Below, in pieces: positions 37,943 to 46,817 of a DNA stretch of 64,000 nt. The notes under the pieces are model-generated. The model made no database searches. It was not told where the DNA came from and saw nothing but the letters and a program-made list of their open reading frames with translations. The DNA comes from Polyangiaceae bacterium (GTDB lineage Bacteria > Myxococcota_A > Polyangia > Polyangiales > Polyangiaceae): NCBI GenBank assembly GCA_015075635.1, contig JABTUA010000003.1, positions 124,001-188,000 of the forward strand, given 5' to 3'. Position 1 is the first letter of the stretch. The number at the start of each line of letters is the position of its first letter. The position numbers and the translations under genes are program-made.

Positions 37943-39021
37943 GCCGACCCCCGTCGCGCGCTCTTCTTGATCCTCCCGCCGCCGAGCACGCGCTCTCCGT
38001 CGTAGAACACGGCGAACTGGCCCGGCACCACTGCCTGCACCGGCACCTCGAAGGCCACCTCGACTTCACCTCGGGGGGTCCGCCGGATCTCCGCGGCGTG
38101 GGGCTCGCCGCGATAGCGCACCGCGACCCCGGCCCGCAGCGGCAGGCCGACGCCCTCGGCGAGCGACAGCTCGTCGAGCTCGGCGAGCTCACTCTGCAGC
38201 TCCTCTCGCGAGCCCAGGCGGACGGCCGCCGAGTCCGCGTCGATGTCCACCACGAACGCGCGCTGTCCCAGCGCGACGCCCAAGTTCTTGCGCTGCCCGC
38301 GGGTGAAGCGGTGGATGCCGTCGTGCTGGCCTACCACCCGCCCCTCGGAGTCCACGATGGGGCCGGGCCGCAGTCGATCCTTGGCGCGGGCGTTCACCAG
38401 CTCATCGTAGCGGCCCGTGGGAACGAAGCACAGCTCTTGGCTCTCGCCCTTGCCGGCGCCGGGGAGCCCCAGGCGCTCGGCTTCGGCTCTCACCTCGTGC
38501 TTCGCACAGTCCCCGAGCGGGAAGTCGAGCCGCTCGAGCTCGGGTCTCCCGAGCATGTGCAAGAAGTAGCTCTGGTCCTTGGACGCGTCGCGGGCGCGGC
38601 AGAGGCGAGGTGCTCCGGCTTCTCGAACGATCCGCGCGTAGTGGCCCGTGGCCACGCGCTCCGCCCCGAGCTCGGCGGCGAGGTGGAACAACTCCTTCAT
38701 CTTCACGCCGCGGTTACAGCGCACGCAAGGGCTCGGGGTCTCGCCGCCGAGGTAGCTCTCGACGAAGGGCGTGACGATCTCTCGCTCGAACTCGGCGCGC
38801 CGGTCGAAGGCGTAGTGCGGAATGCCCAGGACGTCCGCGACCCGCCGCGCGTCGTGGATGTCCTCCGGCGCGCAGCAGCGGCCGCGCACGCTACCGTCGT
38901 CGGGGTAGTCCCAGAGGTGCAGCGTGACGCCAACCACGTCCAGACCGGCGGCGACCAGACGGGCCGCCGCCACGGAAGAGTCGACCCCTCCGCTCATCGC
39001 GATCAGGACTCGGGTGGCCAC
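37939..39021 (-). CDS. mnmA: tRNA-specific 2-thiouridylase MnmA
   Basis: GTG 39021 chosen since residues from there (VATRVLIAMSGGVDSS) match the family start; an ATG at 39138 would add 39 atypical residues. 360 residues. PP-loop SGGVDSS, first catalytic Cys in PCVRCNRGVKMKEL, second Cys in SQELCFVPTGRY, and typical GQRKNLGVALG and C-terminal beta-barrel region. It makes 2-thiouridine at tRNA position 34 for Lys, Glu and Gln tRNAs. Divergent from the rod-like gene by 62 bases. Confidence 0.96.
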   Translation of the reverse strand: MATRVLIAMSGGVDSSVAAARLVAAGLDVVGVTLHLWDYPDDGSVRGRCCAPEDIHDARRVADVLGIPHYAFDRRAEFEREIVTPFVESYLGGETPSPCVRCNRGVKMKELFHLAAELGAERVATGHYARIVREAGAPRLCRARDASKDQSYFLHMLGRPELERLDFPLGDCAKHEVRAEAERLGLPGAGKGESQELCFVPTGRYDELVNARAKDRLRPGPIVDSEGRVVGQHDGIHRFTRGQRKNLGVALGQRAFVVDIDADSAAVRLGSREELQSELAELDELSLAEGVGLPLRAGVAVRYRGEPHAAEIRRTPRGEVEVAFEVPVQAVVPGQFAVFYDGERVLGGGRIKKSARRGSA

Positions 39022-39083
39022 GCCCCGCTCATTATGGCGAAGAATCCAGGAAACTCGCGCCGGCCTGCGGCCGAAGGGGGCCC

Positions 39084-39413
39084 ATGATCGAGAAAACCCG
39101 CGGAAACGTCCGGACCGAGCTGCCCGAGCCTTCAGCACCGCGAGCTCGATCCCGGGCCCCGGAGAGCCTCCCGAAAGTCAGCGGCAGCTCCTTCGGCGAA
39201 GTCCTGGAGCGGCTCGGAACCCAGATCGACCGCGGCGAGGCGCTGGTGAAGCGGGCCGCTTCGGGGCGGCATTCGGGCATGGACGCCGGCGAGCTGATCG
39301 CGCTCCAGGCCGGTATCTACCGCTACACCGAGGCGGTGGACCTCGCCGCCAAGCTGGTCGATCGGTCGACCTCGGCGGTCAGGACCACGCTCCAGGGCTC
39401 CGGCGGCTGATCA
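39084..39413 (+). CDS. Orphan SctI/FliE-like inner rod protein
   Basis: 108 residues, no signal peptide. The C-terminal half, ELIALQAGIYRYTEAVDLAA followed by KLVDRSTSAVRTTLQ, has the helical pattern of YscI/SctI and FliE rod proteins, which polymerise at the base of type III secretion and flagellar machines. The first 40 residues are Pro/Arg-rich and unlike the rest. No other secretion or flagellar genes are in view; the only neighbour of that type is the convergent FliA/WhiG-like sigma gene starting at 40115. Family by pattern only. Confidence 0.7.
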
Positions 39414-40115
39414 GAGCCCGCGCAGGCGTTTGGTGAGGCGGCTCATCGCGCGCGTGTGCAAGCGGCTCGCCCAGCTCTTGCTCAGGCCCAGGTCCCGCGC
39501 CACGTGATCGAATCGCTCGCCCTCGAGGTAGTGGCGGCGGACCAGCTCCGCCTCCTCCTGGGGTAGCCCGGCGATGGTCTCCCGCACCAGGGCCGAGAGC
39601 TCGTTCTGCGCCGCCGCCTCCTCCGGGTCCAGGCCGCGGTCGATGCCCACGGCCTCGCCCTCTTCGCCGTGGGCGGTGCTGGCGACCAGCCCCATGGCGA
39701 TGGCGGTGGCCATGCCCGCCAGGTGATCGGAGAGCGCCAGGTCGGCGTCCGCCGCGCTGGAGCCGGGTGGAGGCGGAGCTGCCAGGTCCTCGAGCGCCCC
39801 CTCGCTGTAGCGGGACCCGGCCGCCAGCCCCTGCAAGCGCGCGTGGATCCGCCGCGGCAGACGCGCCATGTCGCGCACGCCGTCCACGATGGCGCCCTTC
39901 ACGCGGAAGTTGGCGTAGGAGCGGAAGGGTACCCCGCGCTCGGGATCGAAGCGGCGCGCTGCGTCGAGCAGACCCTCGCGGCCGAAGCTCATCAGGTCGC
40001 CGAGCTCGGCGTGTGGACCGACGCTCTTGGCGACTTGCCTCGCCACGATCTCGACCAGCTCGAGCTCGGCCTGGAAACGCGCGAGGACCTCTGGCGGATC
40101 GTCCTTCTTGGCCAC
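39411..40115 (-). CDS. FliA/WhiG-type sigma factor
   Basis: 234 residues with sigma regions 2 to 4: ELGDLMSFGREGLLDAARRF, VPFRSYANFRVKGAIVDGVRD, and region 4 with LPQEEAELVRRHYLEGERFDHVARDLGLSKSWASRLHTRAMSRL split over the tail. The region 3 part (MARLPRRIHARLQGLAAG) is like sigma-28. It has a linker of about 50 residues instead of the usual region 3. The stop overlaps that of the rod-like gene by 3 bases. Such sigmas drive flagellar or type III genes in many bacteria; here the regulon is unknown. Confidence 0.88.
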   Translation of the reverse strand: MAKKDDPPEVLARFQAELELVEIVARQVAKSVGPHAELGDLMSFGREGLLDAARRFDPERGVPFRSYANFRVKGAIVDGVRDMARLPRRIHARLQGLAAGSRYSEGALEDLAAPPPPGSSAADADLALSDHLAGMATAIAMGLVASTAHGEEGEAVGIDRGLDPEEAAAQNELSALVRETIAGLPQEEAELVRRHYLEGERFDHVARDLGLSKSWASRLHTRAMSRLTKRLRGL

Positions 40116-40205
40116 CCGGCGGCGAGCCTAGCAACAAACCCGGGGGGCCCGGAAGCCGAGCCGCTGCCCGGTGCCGGGTCGGCCGAGCTGTGCCATAGTC
40201 CCCGC

Positions 40206-40793
40206 GTGTTGCGTTGGGGCCATTTCGCGCTCGCCTACGCCTTCCTCGGAGCGCTCTCCGCGGTGGTGGCGGTCGTGCTGCGTGCCGGCTCTCCGTTCTC
40301 GCACCCCGAGCCGCTGCTCTCGCTGGCCGAGCCCGCCCGCCACACCTACAGCGTGATGATGGGGCTCACGGTGGGCGCGCTGATCGTCATGTCCACGCGG
40401 CTCAGCGTGGCCCGCTTCGAGTGGGCGCGCCGCTTGCACCGGGAGCTGCGTCCGGTCGCGCGCGTGATGAGCACGCAGGGCATCGTCGCGCTCGCGCTGC
40501 TCAGCGCGCTGGGCGAAGAGCTGCTGTTCCGTGGGCTGCTCCAGCCTTGGATCGGTATCTTGCTCCAGGCCGTGCTGTTCGGCTTCCTGCACCAGGTGCG
40601 CGGGCCCAGCCGCTTCGTCTGGATGGCCTGGGCCACCGCGGTCGGGCTCTTGCTCGGCTCAATCTTCCAGATCACCGGCTCGCTGCTCGGTCCCATCGCC
40701 GCTCACGCCCTGGTGAACGGCCTGAACCTGGCCTACCTGAAGAGCCACGACCCGACGCCCGCGCGCCGCGCGCTCGGCGGGCTCCTGGGCTGA
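40206..40793 (+). CDS. CPBP-family intramembrane protease
   Basis: GTG 40206 gives 195 residues with four or more TM helices. Motif 1 is EELLFRGLLQPW, motif 2 (FGFLHQVRG) supplies the His, and motif 3 is AHALVNGLNL. Family members are related to Rce1 CAAX proteases; bacterial ones have roles in processing of peptides, bacteriocin immunity or membrane regulation. No peptide substrate is visible. The fused rRNA enzyme follows after 13 bases. Confidence 0.87.
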   Translation: MLRWGHFALAYAFLGALSAVVAVVLRAGSPFSHPEPLLSLAEPARHTYSVMMGLTVGALIVMSTRLSVARFEWARRLHRELRPVARVMSTQGIVALALLSALGEELLFRGLLQPWIGILLQAVLFGFLHQVRGPSRFVWMAWATAVGLLLGSIFQITGSLLGPIAAHALVNGLNLAYLKSHDPTPARRALGGLLG

Positions 40794-40806
40794 GCCCCGC
40801 CTGCCC

Positions 40807-42618
40807 ATGCGCGTCGAGTGCCCGCACGCGGAGCGCTGCACGGGCTGCCCACTGATTGGCCTGGACTACGCAGCGCAGCTGGAGAAGAAGCTCGCCACCC
40901 TGCGCTCCGCGCTCGCGCGCTTTCCCGCGCTGGCTCGCCTGCCCGTGGGGGCGATGGTGGCAGCCGATCCGGTCAGCGGGTACCGCGTGCGCGCCAAGCT
41001 GGTCGTCGGCGCTGGCGGGGCCATCGGGCTCTACGCCGCCGAGGGCCACGAGGTCCTCGACTTGCCGGAGTGTCGCGTGCTCACGCCGGAGGTCGCGGCC
41101 GAGGTCGCCGCGCTCCGGGAGCTCTGCCGAAACCCACCCGCTGGCGCCGGCAAGCTGCTGGTGCCGCGCGCCGACGGCGGCGTGCTCTCGGGCGTGGACG
41201 TCCGCGAGGCCCGGGCCGGCGGCGTGCGCCTGCTGGTCACGTTGATCGTCGAGGGCGGCCGGGCCGGCACCGACGCCGAGGCGGCCGTCGCCGCCAGGGC
41301 CATCATGGAGCGCGAGCCGAAAGTGGCGGGCGTCGCGCTCAGCGTGCGCGGGTCGGGCCCGCGCCTCTTGGGCGGGGCGCCGCGCACGGTCGCCGGAGCC
41401 AGCGAGCTGCCCGACGAGATCGACGGCGTGGCACATCGAGCCACCCCCGGCGCGTTCGTGCAGACCCATCGCGGGCAGGCGGCGCGCTTGCACCAAGCCA
41501 TTCGCGCGGCGCTGGGATCGGCGTTGGGCTCGCTCGCCGGGCGCCGAGTCTACGACGTGTATGGTGGCTCCGGCGCCATCGGACTGATGCTGGCGCGGGC
41601 CGGCGCAGAGGTCACGTTGGTGGAGTCGTTCGCGCCCGCCGCGCGCGCCGCGCGCGGCGCCGGCCTCGCGGTGATCGCCGACGACGCGGAGCTCGTGCGC
41701 GCCGAGGGGCGAGTCGACGCCGTGGTGGTCAACCCGCCGCGGCGCGGGCTCGGGCCGCGCGCGCGTGCCGCGGTGGCTTCGGCGAAGCCAAAAGCGGTCG
41801 CCTACGTCTCGTGCGCTCCAGACACGCTGGCGCGGGACCTCGACGCATTCCTGGTGCTCGGATTTTCGCCGCGGTTGCTGAGCCCGTTCGACATGATTCC
41901 GCTGTCCGAGCAGGTCGAGACGCTCGCGCTCCTGGAGCCCGGGCCGCGCCCGTCGCCGCGCGTGCTGTTCGAGAACGGCGACCTGATCGTGATCGACAAA
42001 CCGCCGCACGAGCCGACCACGCCGCAGGGCGAGCACCCCTTCAGCCTGCTCGAGCGCGTGCGGCGGCTGCCGGGCGCGGAGCGAGCCGTGCCGCTGCACC
42101 GGCTCGACCTCGAGACCAGCGGTGTGATCGTGTTCGCCAGAGACGGGGAGAGCGCGGCACGCTGGCAGCCCGCCTTCACGGGGGAGGGAACCCAGAAGCG
42201 CTACCTGGCTCTGGTGCGGGGCGTCACCCGGGCGAAGGGCGCCGTGAACCGCGATCTGCTCGAGGCCGGGCGCGCTCGCGCGGCACACACCCGCTACCGG
42301 CGCGTCGAGGTCGCCGGCGGCCACAGCCTGGTCTTCGTCGAGCCGCGCGAGGGCAGGAAGCACCAGATTCGTCGCCACATGGCGGGGCTGGGGCACCCCG
42401 TGATCGGTGACGCTCGCCACGGCCACGGGCCCACGAACCGACACTTCGAGGAGAAACACGGGCTCGACCGCCAGCTCTTGCACCTCGAGCGGCTCGAGCT
42501 CGGGCAGCCCACCGGCGGCCCTCCCATCCAGGTTTCGAGCCCACTTCCGGGTGACTTCATTGCAGTCCTGCAACGTCTGGGTTTCCGGAACGCACGGGCG
42601 GGAGAAATCGGCGACTAG
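40807..42618 (+). CDS. Fusion of RlmD/RumA-like m5U methyltransferase and RluA-family pseudouridine synthase
   Basis: 603 residues. N-terminal half (1-380): iron-sulfur cysteines C5, C11, C14 and C89, a SAM site (VYDVYGGSGAIGLMLARAG), VVVNPPRRGLG (303-317) and catalytic C336 in YVSCAPDTLARD, ending DMIPLSEQVETLALLEPG as in RumA. C-terminal half (about 385-590): RluA core with PLHRLDLETSGVIVFAR (catalytic D434), RYLALVRG, EGRKHQIRRHMAGLGHPVIG. These are normally separate 23S rRNA or tRNA enzymes. The join is continuous with no stop or frameshift. Targets are inferred from family; the combination suggests one polypeptide modifying neighbouring uridines. Confidence 0.93.
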   Translation: MRVECPHAERCTGCPLIGLDYAAQLEKKLATLRSALARFPALARLPVGAMVAADPVSGYRVRAKLVVGAGGAIGLYAAEGHEVLDLPECRVLTPEVAAEVAALRELCRNPPAGAGKLLVPRADGGVLSGVDVREARAGGVRLLVTLIVEGGRAGTDAEAAVAARAIMEREPKVAGVALSVRGSGPRLLGGAPRTVAGASELPDEIDGVAHRATPGAFVQTHRGQAARLHQAIRAALGSALGSLAGRRVYDVYGGSGAIGLMLARAGAEVTLVESFAPAARAARGAGLAVIADDAELVRAEGRVDAVVVNPPRRGLGPRARAAVASAKPKAVAYVSCAPDTLARDLDAFLVLGFSPRLLSPFDMIPLSEQVETLALLEPGPRPSPRVLFENGDLIVIDKPPHEPTTPQGEHPFSLLERVRRLPGAERAVPLHRLDLETSGVIVFARDGESAARWQPAFTGEGTQKRYLALVRGVTRAKGAVNRDLLEAGRARAAHTRYRRVEVAGGHSLVFVEPREGRKHQIRRHMAGLGHPVIGDARHGHGPTNRHFEEKHGLDRQLLHLERLELGQPTGGPPIQVSSPLPGDFIAVLQRLGFRNARAGEIGD

Positions 42619-42656
42619 GCGCCGGATTCTGTTACGCTGAGAGCCCGCTTTCGGCG

Positions 42657-44156
42657 ATGTCACAGCTCGACCTCGGACCGCTCGACGAGAGACCCCGCGT
42701 TCTCGTCGTCGATGACGAAAAGTTCATTCGCGACATCCTCGCCGACTTCCTCGGCATGGAAGGCTACGTCGTGCGCACGGCCGAGGACGGCTCCGCGGCG
42801 GTGACGGAGCTCTCGCGGGCCAGCTACGACATCGTCATCAGCGACCTGAAGATGCCGCGCATGGGCGGGCTCGAGCTCTTGAAGGAGCTGTCGCACGCTC
42901 ACCCCGATACCATCGCAGTGATCATGACCGGCTTCGGCACCGTGGAGACGGCCATCGACGCGATGAAGCGTGGTGCCTACGACTACATCCTGAAGCCGTT
43001 CAAGGTCGAAGAGATCATCCACATCGTCCAGCGCGGGCTGGAGAAGCGGCGGCTGGCGGCGGAGAACCTCCGGCTGCGTGAGGCGCTGTCGCTGTACAAA
43101 GTGAGCGAGGCCATCGCGGCGAGCCTCTCGCTCGACGAGGTCATCGCCACGGTGACCGACAACAGCTTGCACGAGGTACGCGCCGACGTCGTCTCGACCT
43201 GGCTCGACGACGGCGAGGGCAGCTTCTTCGAGCGCAGCGCCACCCGCGCCGCGCCCCTGCCGCGCGACGAGTCCATCGGGCACTTCAAGCCGGACGCGGT
43301 GGTCTCGCGGCTCAAGCAGGGAGGCCCCATCGTCGAGCACGACGCGCGGGCGGCGGAGCTGTTCGCGGAGCTGCCGAGCCGTCCGGTCTCCAGCGTGGCG
43401 GTCGTGCCGATGAAGATGCGCGAGCGGCTAATCGGCTGGATCGGCGTGGTGTCGCTGACCTCGAGCCGGCGCTTCGACGAAGGCCAGCGCAAGCTGCTCA
43501 GCATCCTGGCCTCGCGCGCCGCGGCGGCCATCGAGAACGCGCGCCTCTACGAGGACCTGCAGGCGACGTTCAAGCAGACCATCAAGAGCCTGGCCCGCAC
43601 CATCGACAAGATGGATCGCTACACTGCCGGCCACTCCGAGCGCGTGGCCATCTACTCGGTGGCGCTGGCTCGCTGGCTGGGGCTGTCCGAAGACCAGATC
43701 GAGGTGGTTCGCCACTCCGCCTTGATGCACGACATCGGCAAGGTCGGCTGCGTGATGAACCTGAACAAGCCGGGCAAGCTCACGCAGGAAGAGTACGAGA
43801 TCTTCAAGAAGCACCCGGTCTACGGCCGCGAGATCCTCGACCCGATCAAGTTCTTGGAACCGGTCATCCCGGGCGTTTACCTGCACCACGAGCGCTGGGA
43901 CGGTCGGGGCTACCCCATCGGCCTGGCCGGCGACGACATCCCGCTGATCGCGCGCATCATCTCCGTCGCCGACACCTACGACGCCATGACCAGCGATCGC
44001 GCCTACCGCCGGGCGTTGCCGCACGAGGTCACCGTCAACGAGATCACGCGCTGCTCCGGATCGCAGTTCGACCCGGACGCGGCCGGCACGTTCACCGAGA
44101 AGATCGAGGTGTTGCGCGAAGAGATGCGCGACGCCGGCGAGCCGATCCCGGAGTGA
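42657..44156 (+). CDS. REC-GAF-HD-GYP response regulator, likely c-di-GMP phosphodiesterase
   Basis: 499 residues. Receiver about 14-130 with VVDDEK and phospho-acceptor D63 in ISDLKMP, K in ILKPFKVEEI; GAF about 148-300; HD-GYP about 306-480 with DRYTAGHSERVA, HSALMHDIGKVG, HHERWDGRGYP and ISVADTYDAMT. All HD-GYP metal and GYP residues are visible, so it probably hydrolyses c-di-GMP when phosphorylated. No partner kinase is adjacent. Overlaps the lipB start by 4 bases. Confidence 0.95.
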   Translation: MSQLDLGPLDERPRVLVVDDEKFIRDILADFLGMEGYVVRTAEDGSAAVTELSRASYDIVISDLKMPRMGGLELLKELSHAHPDTIAVIMTGFGTVETAIDAMKRGAYDYILKPFKVEEIIHIVQRGLEKRRLAAENLRLREALSLYKVSEAIAASLSLDEVIATVTDNSLHEVRADVVSTWLDDGEGSFFERSATRAAPLPRDESIGHFKPDAVVSRLKQGGPIVEHDARAAELFAELPSRPVSSVAVVPMKMRERLIGWIGVVSLTSSRRFDEGQRKLLSILASRAAAAIENARLYEDLQATFKQTIKSLARTIDKMDRYTAGHSERVAIYSVALARWLGLSEDQIEVVRHSALMHDIGKVGCVMNLNKPGKLTQEEYEIFKKHPVYGREILDPIKFLEPVIPGVYLHHERWDGRGYPIGLAGDDIPLIARIISVADTYDAMTSDRAYRRALPHEVTVNEITRCSGSQFDPDAAGTFTEKIEVLREEMRDAGEPIPE

Positions 44157-44911
44157 GCGTGCGCCGGCAGCTCCACGGGGCGTGGCTCGGACGGCGCCGC
44201 TACGAAGACGTGCACGAGCTGCAGAAGCAGCTCCAGGCCGCGCGCCAGGCCGGTCAGATCCCCGACACGGTGCTCTTGCTCGAGCACGAGCCCGTCATCA
44301 CCCTGGGCCGCGGCGCCAAGGCCGACAACGTGCTCTTGCCGACCGAGCTCTTGAAGGCCGCCGGCGTCGATCTGGTGGAGACCGGACGCGGCGGCGACGT
44401 CACGCTGCACGCCCCGGGACAGCTGGTCTGCTACCCGATCTTGAGCCTGGCTCCGGATCGGCAGGACGTGCGCCGCTACGTCGCGGATCTCGCCGAGACG
44501 ATGCGACGCCTAGCGCTGCGCCACGGCATCTCGTCCGGACCCGTGGAGGGGCTGATCGGCGTGTGGGTGGACAAGAGGTCTCCGGGCGAGTTCCGCGGCA
44601 GAGAGCACGCGCTCCACCTCGCCAAGCTCGGCGCCATCGGCGTGCGCATCTCGCGCTGGGTCACCATGCACGGCTTCGCGCTCAACCTGACCACCGACCT
44701 CGAGCTGTTCGGCATGATCGTGCCGTGCGGAATCCGTGACTACGGGGTGACCAGCGTGGCCGAGCTCACCGGAGAGCAGCCCGACGTGGCGGTCGAGGCC
44801 CGCGCGGCCATCGAGGCGCTGGCCGAGGTGCTCGACGCCGACGTGGCGAGCTTCGAGGACCGAGCCGGGGACGCGGAGCTCTCGGCCGGTCGCTCCGCGA
44901 CCATCAGGTAG
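44153..44911 (+). CDS. lipB: Octanoyltransferase LipB
   Basis: 252 residues from GTG 44153, which overlaps the HD-GYP stop; GTG 44159 is an alternative. Conserved features: VLLLEHEPVITLGRGAKAD, TGRGGDVTLHAPGQLVCYP, KLGAIGVRISRWVTMHG with the catalytic Lys, and PCGIRDYGVTS with the acyl-Cys. It transfers octanoyl from acyl carrier protein to E2 and H proteins in lipoate synthesis. LipA is not adjacent. The final 172 bases overlap the antisense 3' end of the DUF2062-methyltransferase gene. Confidence 0.95.
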   Translation: MSVRRQLHGAWLGRRRYEDVHELQKQLQAARQAGQIPDTVLLLEHEPVITLGRGAKADNVLLPTELLKAAGVDLVETGRGGDVTLHAPGQLVCYPILSLAPDRQDVRRYVADLAETMRRLALRHGISSGPVEGLIGVWVDKRSPGEFRGREHALHLAKLGAIGVRISRWVTMHGFALNLTTDLELFGMIVPCGIRDYGVTSVAELTGEQPDVAVEARAAIEALAEVLDADVASFEDRAGDAELSAGRSATIR

Positions 44912-45948
44912 TTCGGCGAGCTCTTCCCGTCCGGGTGCGCCACCAGTGTCGGCGAGAGTCCCAGCGACTCCAGCTCGCCGTGCAGGGTCGCCGGCTCGAT
45001 CAGCGTGAGGATGGCACCGCGGTTCACCCCGGCCCGCGTGCCCAGGCGCTCCGCCCATAGGGCCACGCGGCTCGCCAGGCCGCGGTTCGGATCGAGCTCG
45101 CGCACGAGCAGGCGTCCGCCCGGTCTGAGCGCCGCGGCCGCGCGGCGGAGCAGCGCGCGTTGGGCTTCGCCCGGCAAGTAGTGGAGCACGTCCACGAGCA
45201 GCACCGTGTCGGCGGCACCCAGCTCCGCGCTCGTCACGTCGCCCACTGAGGCCTCGCCCGCGCCACCCGCGGCGTGCCGCAGGAGCTCGACCTTGCGCTC
45301 GTCCCAATCGAACCCTCTGAAGCTGCTGGCGGCGCCGAGCTCGACCAAGAACAGCGCGAGCTGGCCGCGCCCGGTCGCCACGTCGAGCACTTCGCCGAAG
45401 GCGCCGCCCAGGCCGGCGACCTGTCGCACCACGGGATCGCTGGCGAGCTTGGCGGCCACGTAGGCGCGATCGCCCCGAGGCGCGCGCGCGTAACGCATGA
45501 CCGTGCGATCGATCGCGTCGTCCACTCGAGCGTCCCGCGCTGGGGGATCACGGCGCACGACCAGCGCGGCGGCCGCGGCGCCGAGCAGCGCCAGCACCGT
45601 CCCCGTCGCCAGCGAGCCCACGGCGGCCTGCGCGACGAAGCCGGAGACGCCGGTCGCGCGCGCCTGCTCGATGCTGAACGGCACGAAGTGACCCTCGAGG
45701 ATCAGCGCGCCGACCTGCACCTCCGCGGCGATCAGGAACGGCGCGAAGAACGGGTTGGAGATGTTCGCGGCGACGTACGCGGTCACCAGGTCGAGCGAGA
45801 GCGGCACGCACACCGCCACGCACAGCGGAAAATGCAGGCCAAACAGCGGGAGCGAGCCGATGAACAACCCCGCCGCCACCGAGCCGGCAGCTCGCCTCCG
45901 CGTGAGGCGTCCGCCGCGCAGGCGGCGCCAGAGCCGCGCCCACTTCAT
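44740..45948 (-). CDS. DUF2062 membrane domain fused to a methyltransferase, 3' end antisense to lipB
   Basis: 402 residues. N-terminal DUF2062 (about 1-150) with GLFIGSLPLFGLHF and AANISNPFFAPF and three TM helices, then a class I SAM methyltransferase (about 150-345): VLDVATGRGQLALFLVELG, FRGFDWDERKVELLRH, LLVDVLHYLP, LRPGGRLLVRELDP. The catalytic substrate is not known; neighbours with this layout include lipid or polyketide modifiers. The last 56 residues are Ser/Ala/Thr-rich and come from reading the lipB antisense strand, an unusual 172-base convergent overlap. Confidence 0.87.
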   Translation of the reverse strand: MKWARLWRRLRGGRLTRRRAAGSVAAGLFIGSLPLFGLHFPLCVAVCVPLSLDLVTAYVAANISNPFFAPFLIAAEVQVGALILEGHFVPFSIEQARATGVSGFVAQAAVGSLATGTVLALLGAAAAALVVRRDPPARDARVDDAIDRTVMRYARAPRGDRAYVAAKLASDPVVRQVAGLGGAFGEVLDVATGRGQLALFLVELGAASSFRGFDWDERKVELLRHAAGGAGEASVGDVTSAELGAADTVLLVDVLHYLPGEAQRALLRRAAAALRPGGRLLVRELDPNRGLASRVALWAERLGTRAGVNRGAILTLIEPATLHGELESLGLSPTLVAHPDGKSSPNYLMVAERPAESSASPARSSKLATSASSTSASASMAARASTATSGCSPVSSATLVTP

Positions 45949-45963
45949 GGCGAAGCGGCGCGC

Positions 45964-46698
45964 TCAGTCGCCCTTGGCGGGCGGGGCCTCGCTCTTCTTG
46001 GGGTTCTTCGCGATGCGTAGGTAGGTCTGCGCGCTCTTGTTGTCCGGGTCTTGGGCGACGACGGCTTCGAACTCGGACACCGCGGCTTCGTTCTCGCCGC
46101 CGGAGAGCATCAGCACGCCCAAGAGCAGACGCGCCTGGAGGTACTTCGGGTTCGCCTCCTTGGCTGCAGCGAACTTCTCCCTGGCGCGCGCAGTGTCGCC
46201 GCTGTCACGGTAGAGGACGCCGAGGCGCGTCAGCAGATCCGCGAAGGTCGGGCACAGGACCGTCGCCTTCTCGAGCTCTCGAATGGCGTCCACCGTCATG
46301 CCGACATCGAGGTATGCCTGCGACAGCTCGGCGTGCATGTTGGCGATCTTGCCCTTGGCGAAGGGATCGAGCTCTCTGCCCTTCTCCTGACCGCGGCTGC
46401 GCATCTGCGCGTACAGCCGTCGGGCCTCGTCGTATTTCCCGAGGTCGTTGTAGGTGACCATCAGGTTGAGCTGCGCTTCGGTGTAGTTCGGGTTGATCTG
46501 CACCGCGCGCTCGAAGTGGCGCTCAGCTTCGGCGAAGTCGCCGCGGCTGTGCACGATCACGCCGAGCATGTGGTGGACGTCCGCGAACTGGTCGGCCTTG
46601 TCGGCCACCTGTCGGAGCAAGTACTCGGCCCGGTCGTACTCGCGGTTTTGGTAGTGCTCGCGGCCGAGCAGCAAGAGCTGCTTCAGGTGGTCATCCAT
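45964..46698 (-). CDS. Cytoplasmic TPR protein
   Basis: 244 residues, no signal. Six or so TPR units: GREHYQNREYDRAEYLLRQV, HMLGVIVHSRGDFAEAERHF, MVTYNDLGKYDEARRLYAQM, AYLDVGMTVDAIRELEKA and more, ending in a charged tail. Typical of small TPR adaptors, for example in gliding-motility or assembly complexes, but no family is clear. Runs in the same direction as the DUF2062-methyltransferase gene, 15 bases upstream, so an operon is likely. Confidence 0.87.
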   Translation of the reverse strand: MDDHLKQLLLLGREHYQNREYDRAEYLLRQVADKADQFADVHHMLGVIVHSRGDFAEAERHFERAVQINPNYTEAQLNLMVTYNDLGKYDEARRLYAQMRSRGQEKGRELDPFAKGKIANMHAELSQAYLDVGMTVDAIRELEKATVLCPTFADLLTRLGVLYRDSGDTARAREKFAAAKEANPKYLQARLLLGVLMLSGGENEAAVSEFEAVVAQDPDNKSAQTYLRIAKNPKKSEAPPAKGD

Positions 46699-46817
46699 CT
46701 CGGTGAACAGTCTCCCGGAAATTCGGGCTCGGGGAAAAACCCCTTGGTCCGGCCTCCTCCTCTATCACTGCTCCTGGCCGGCTTGCTCCGTCAACGAGCC
46801 GCTGCTACGCCCCGGCC

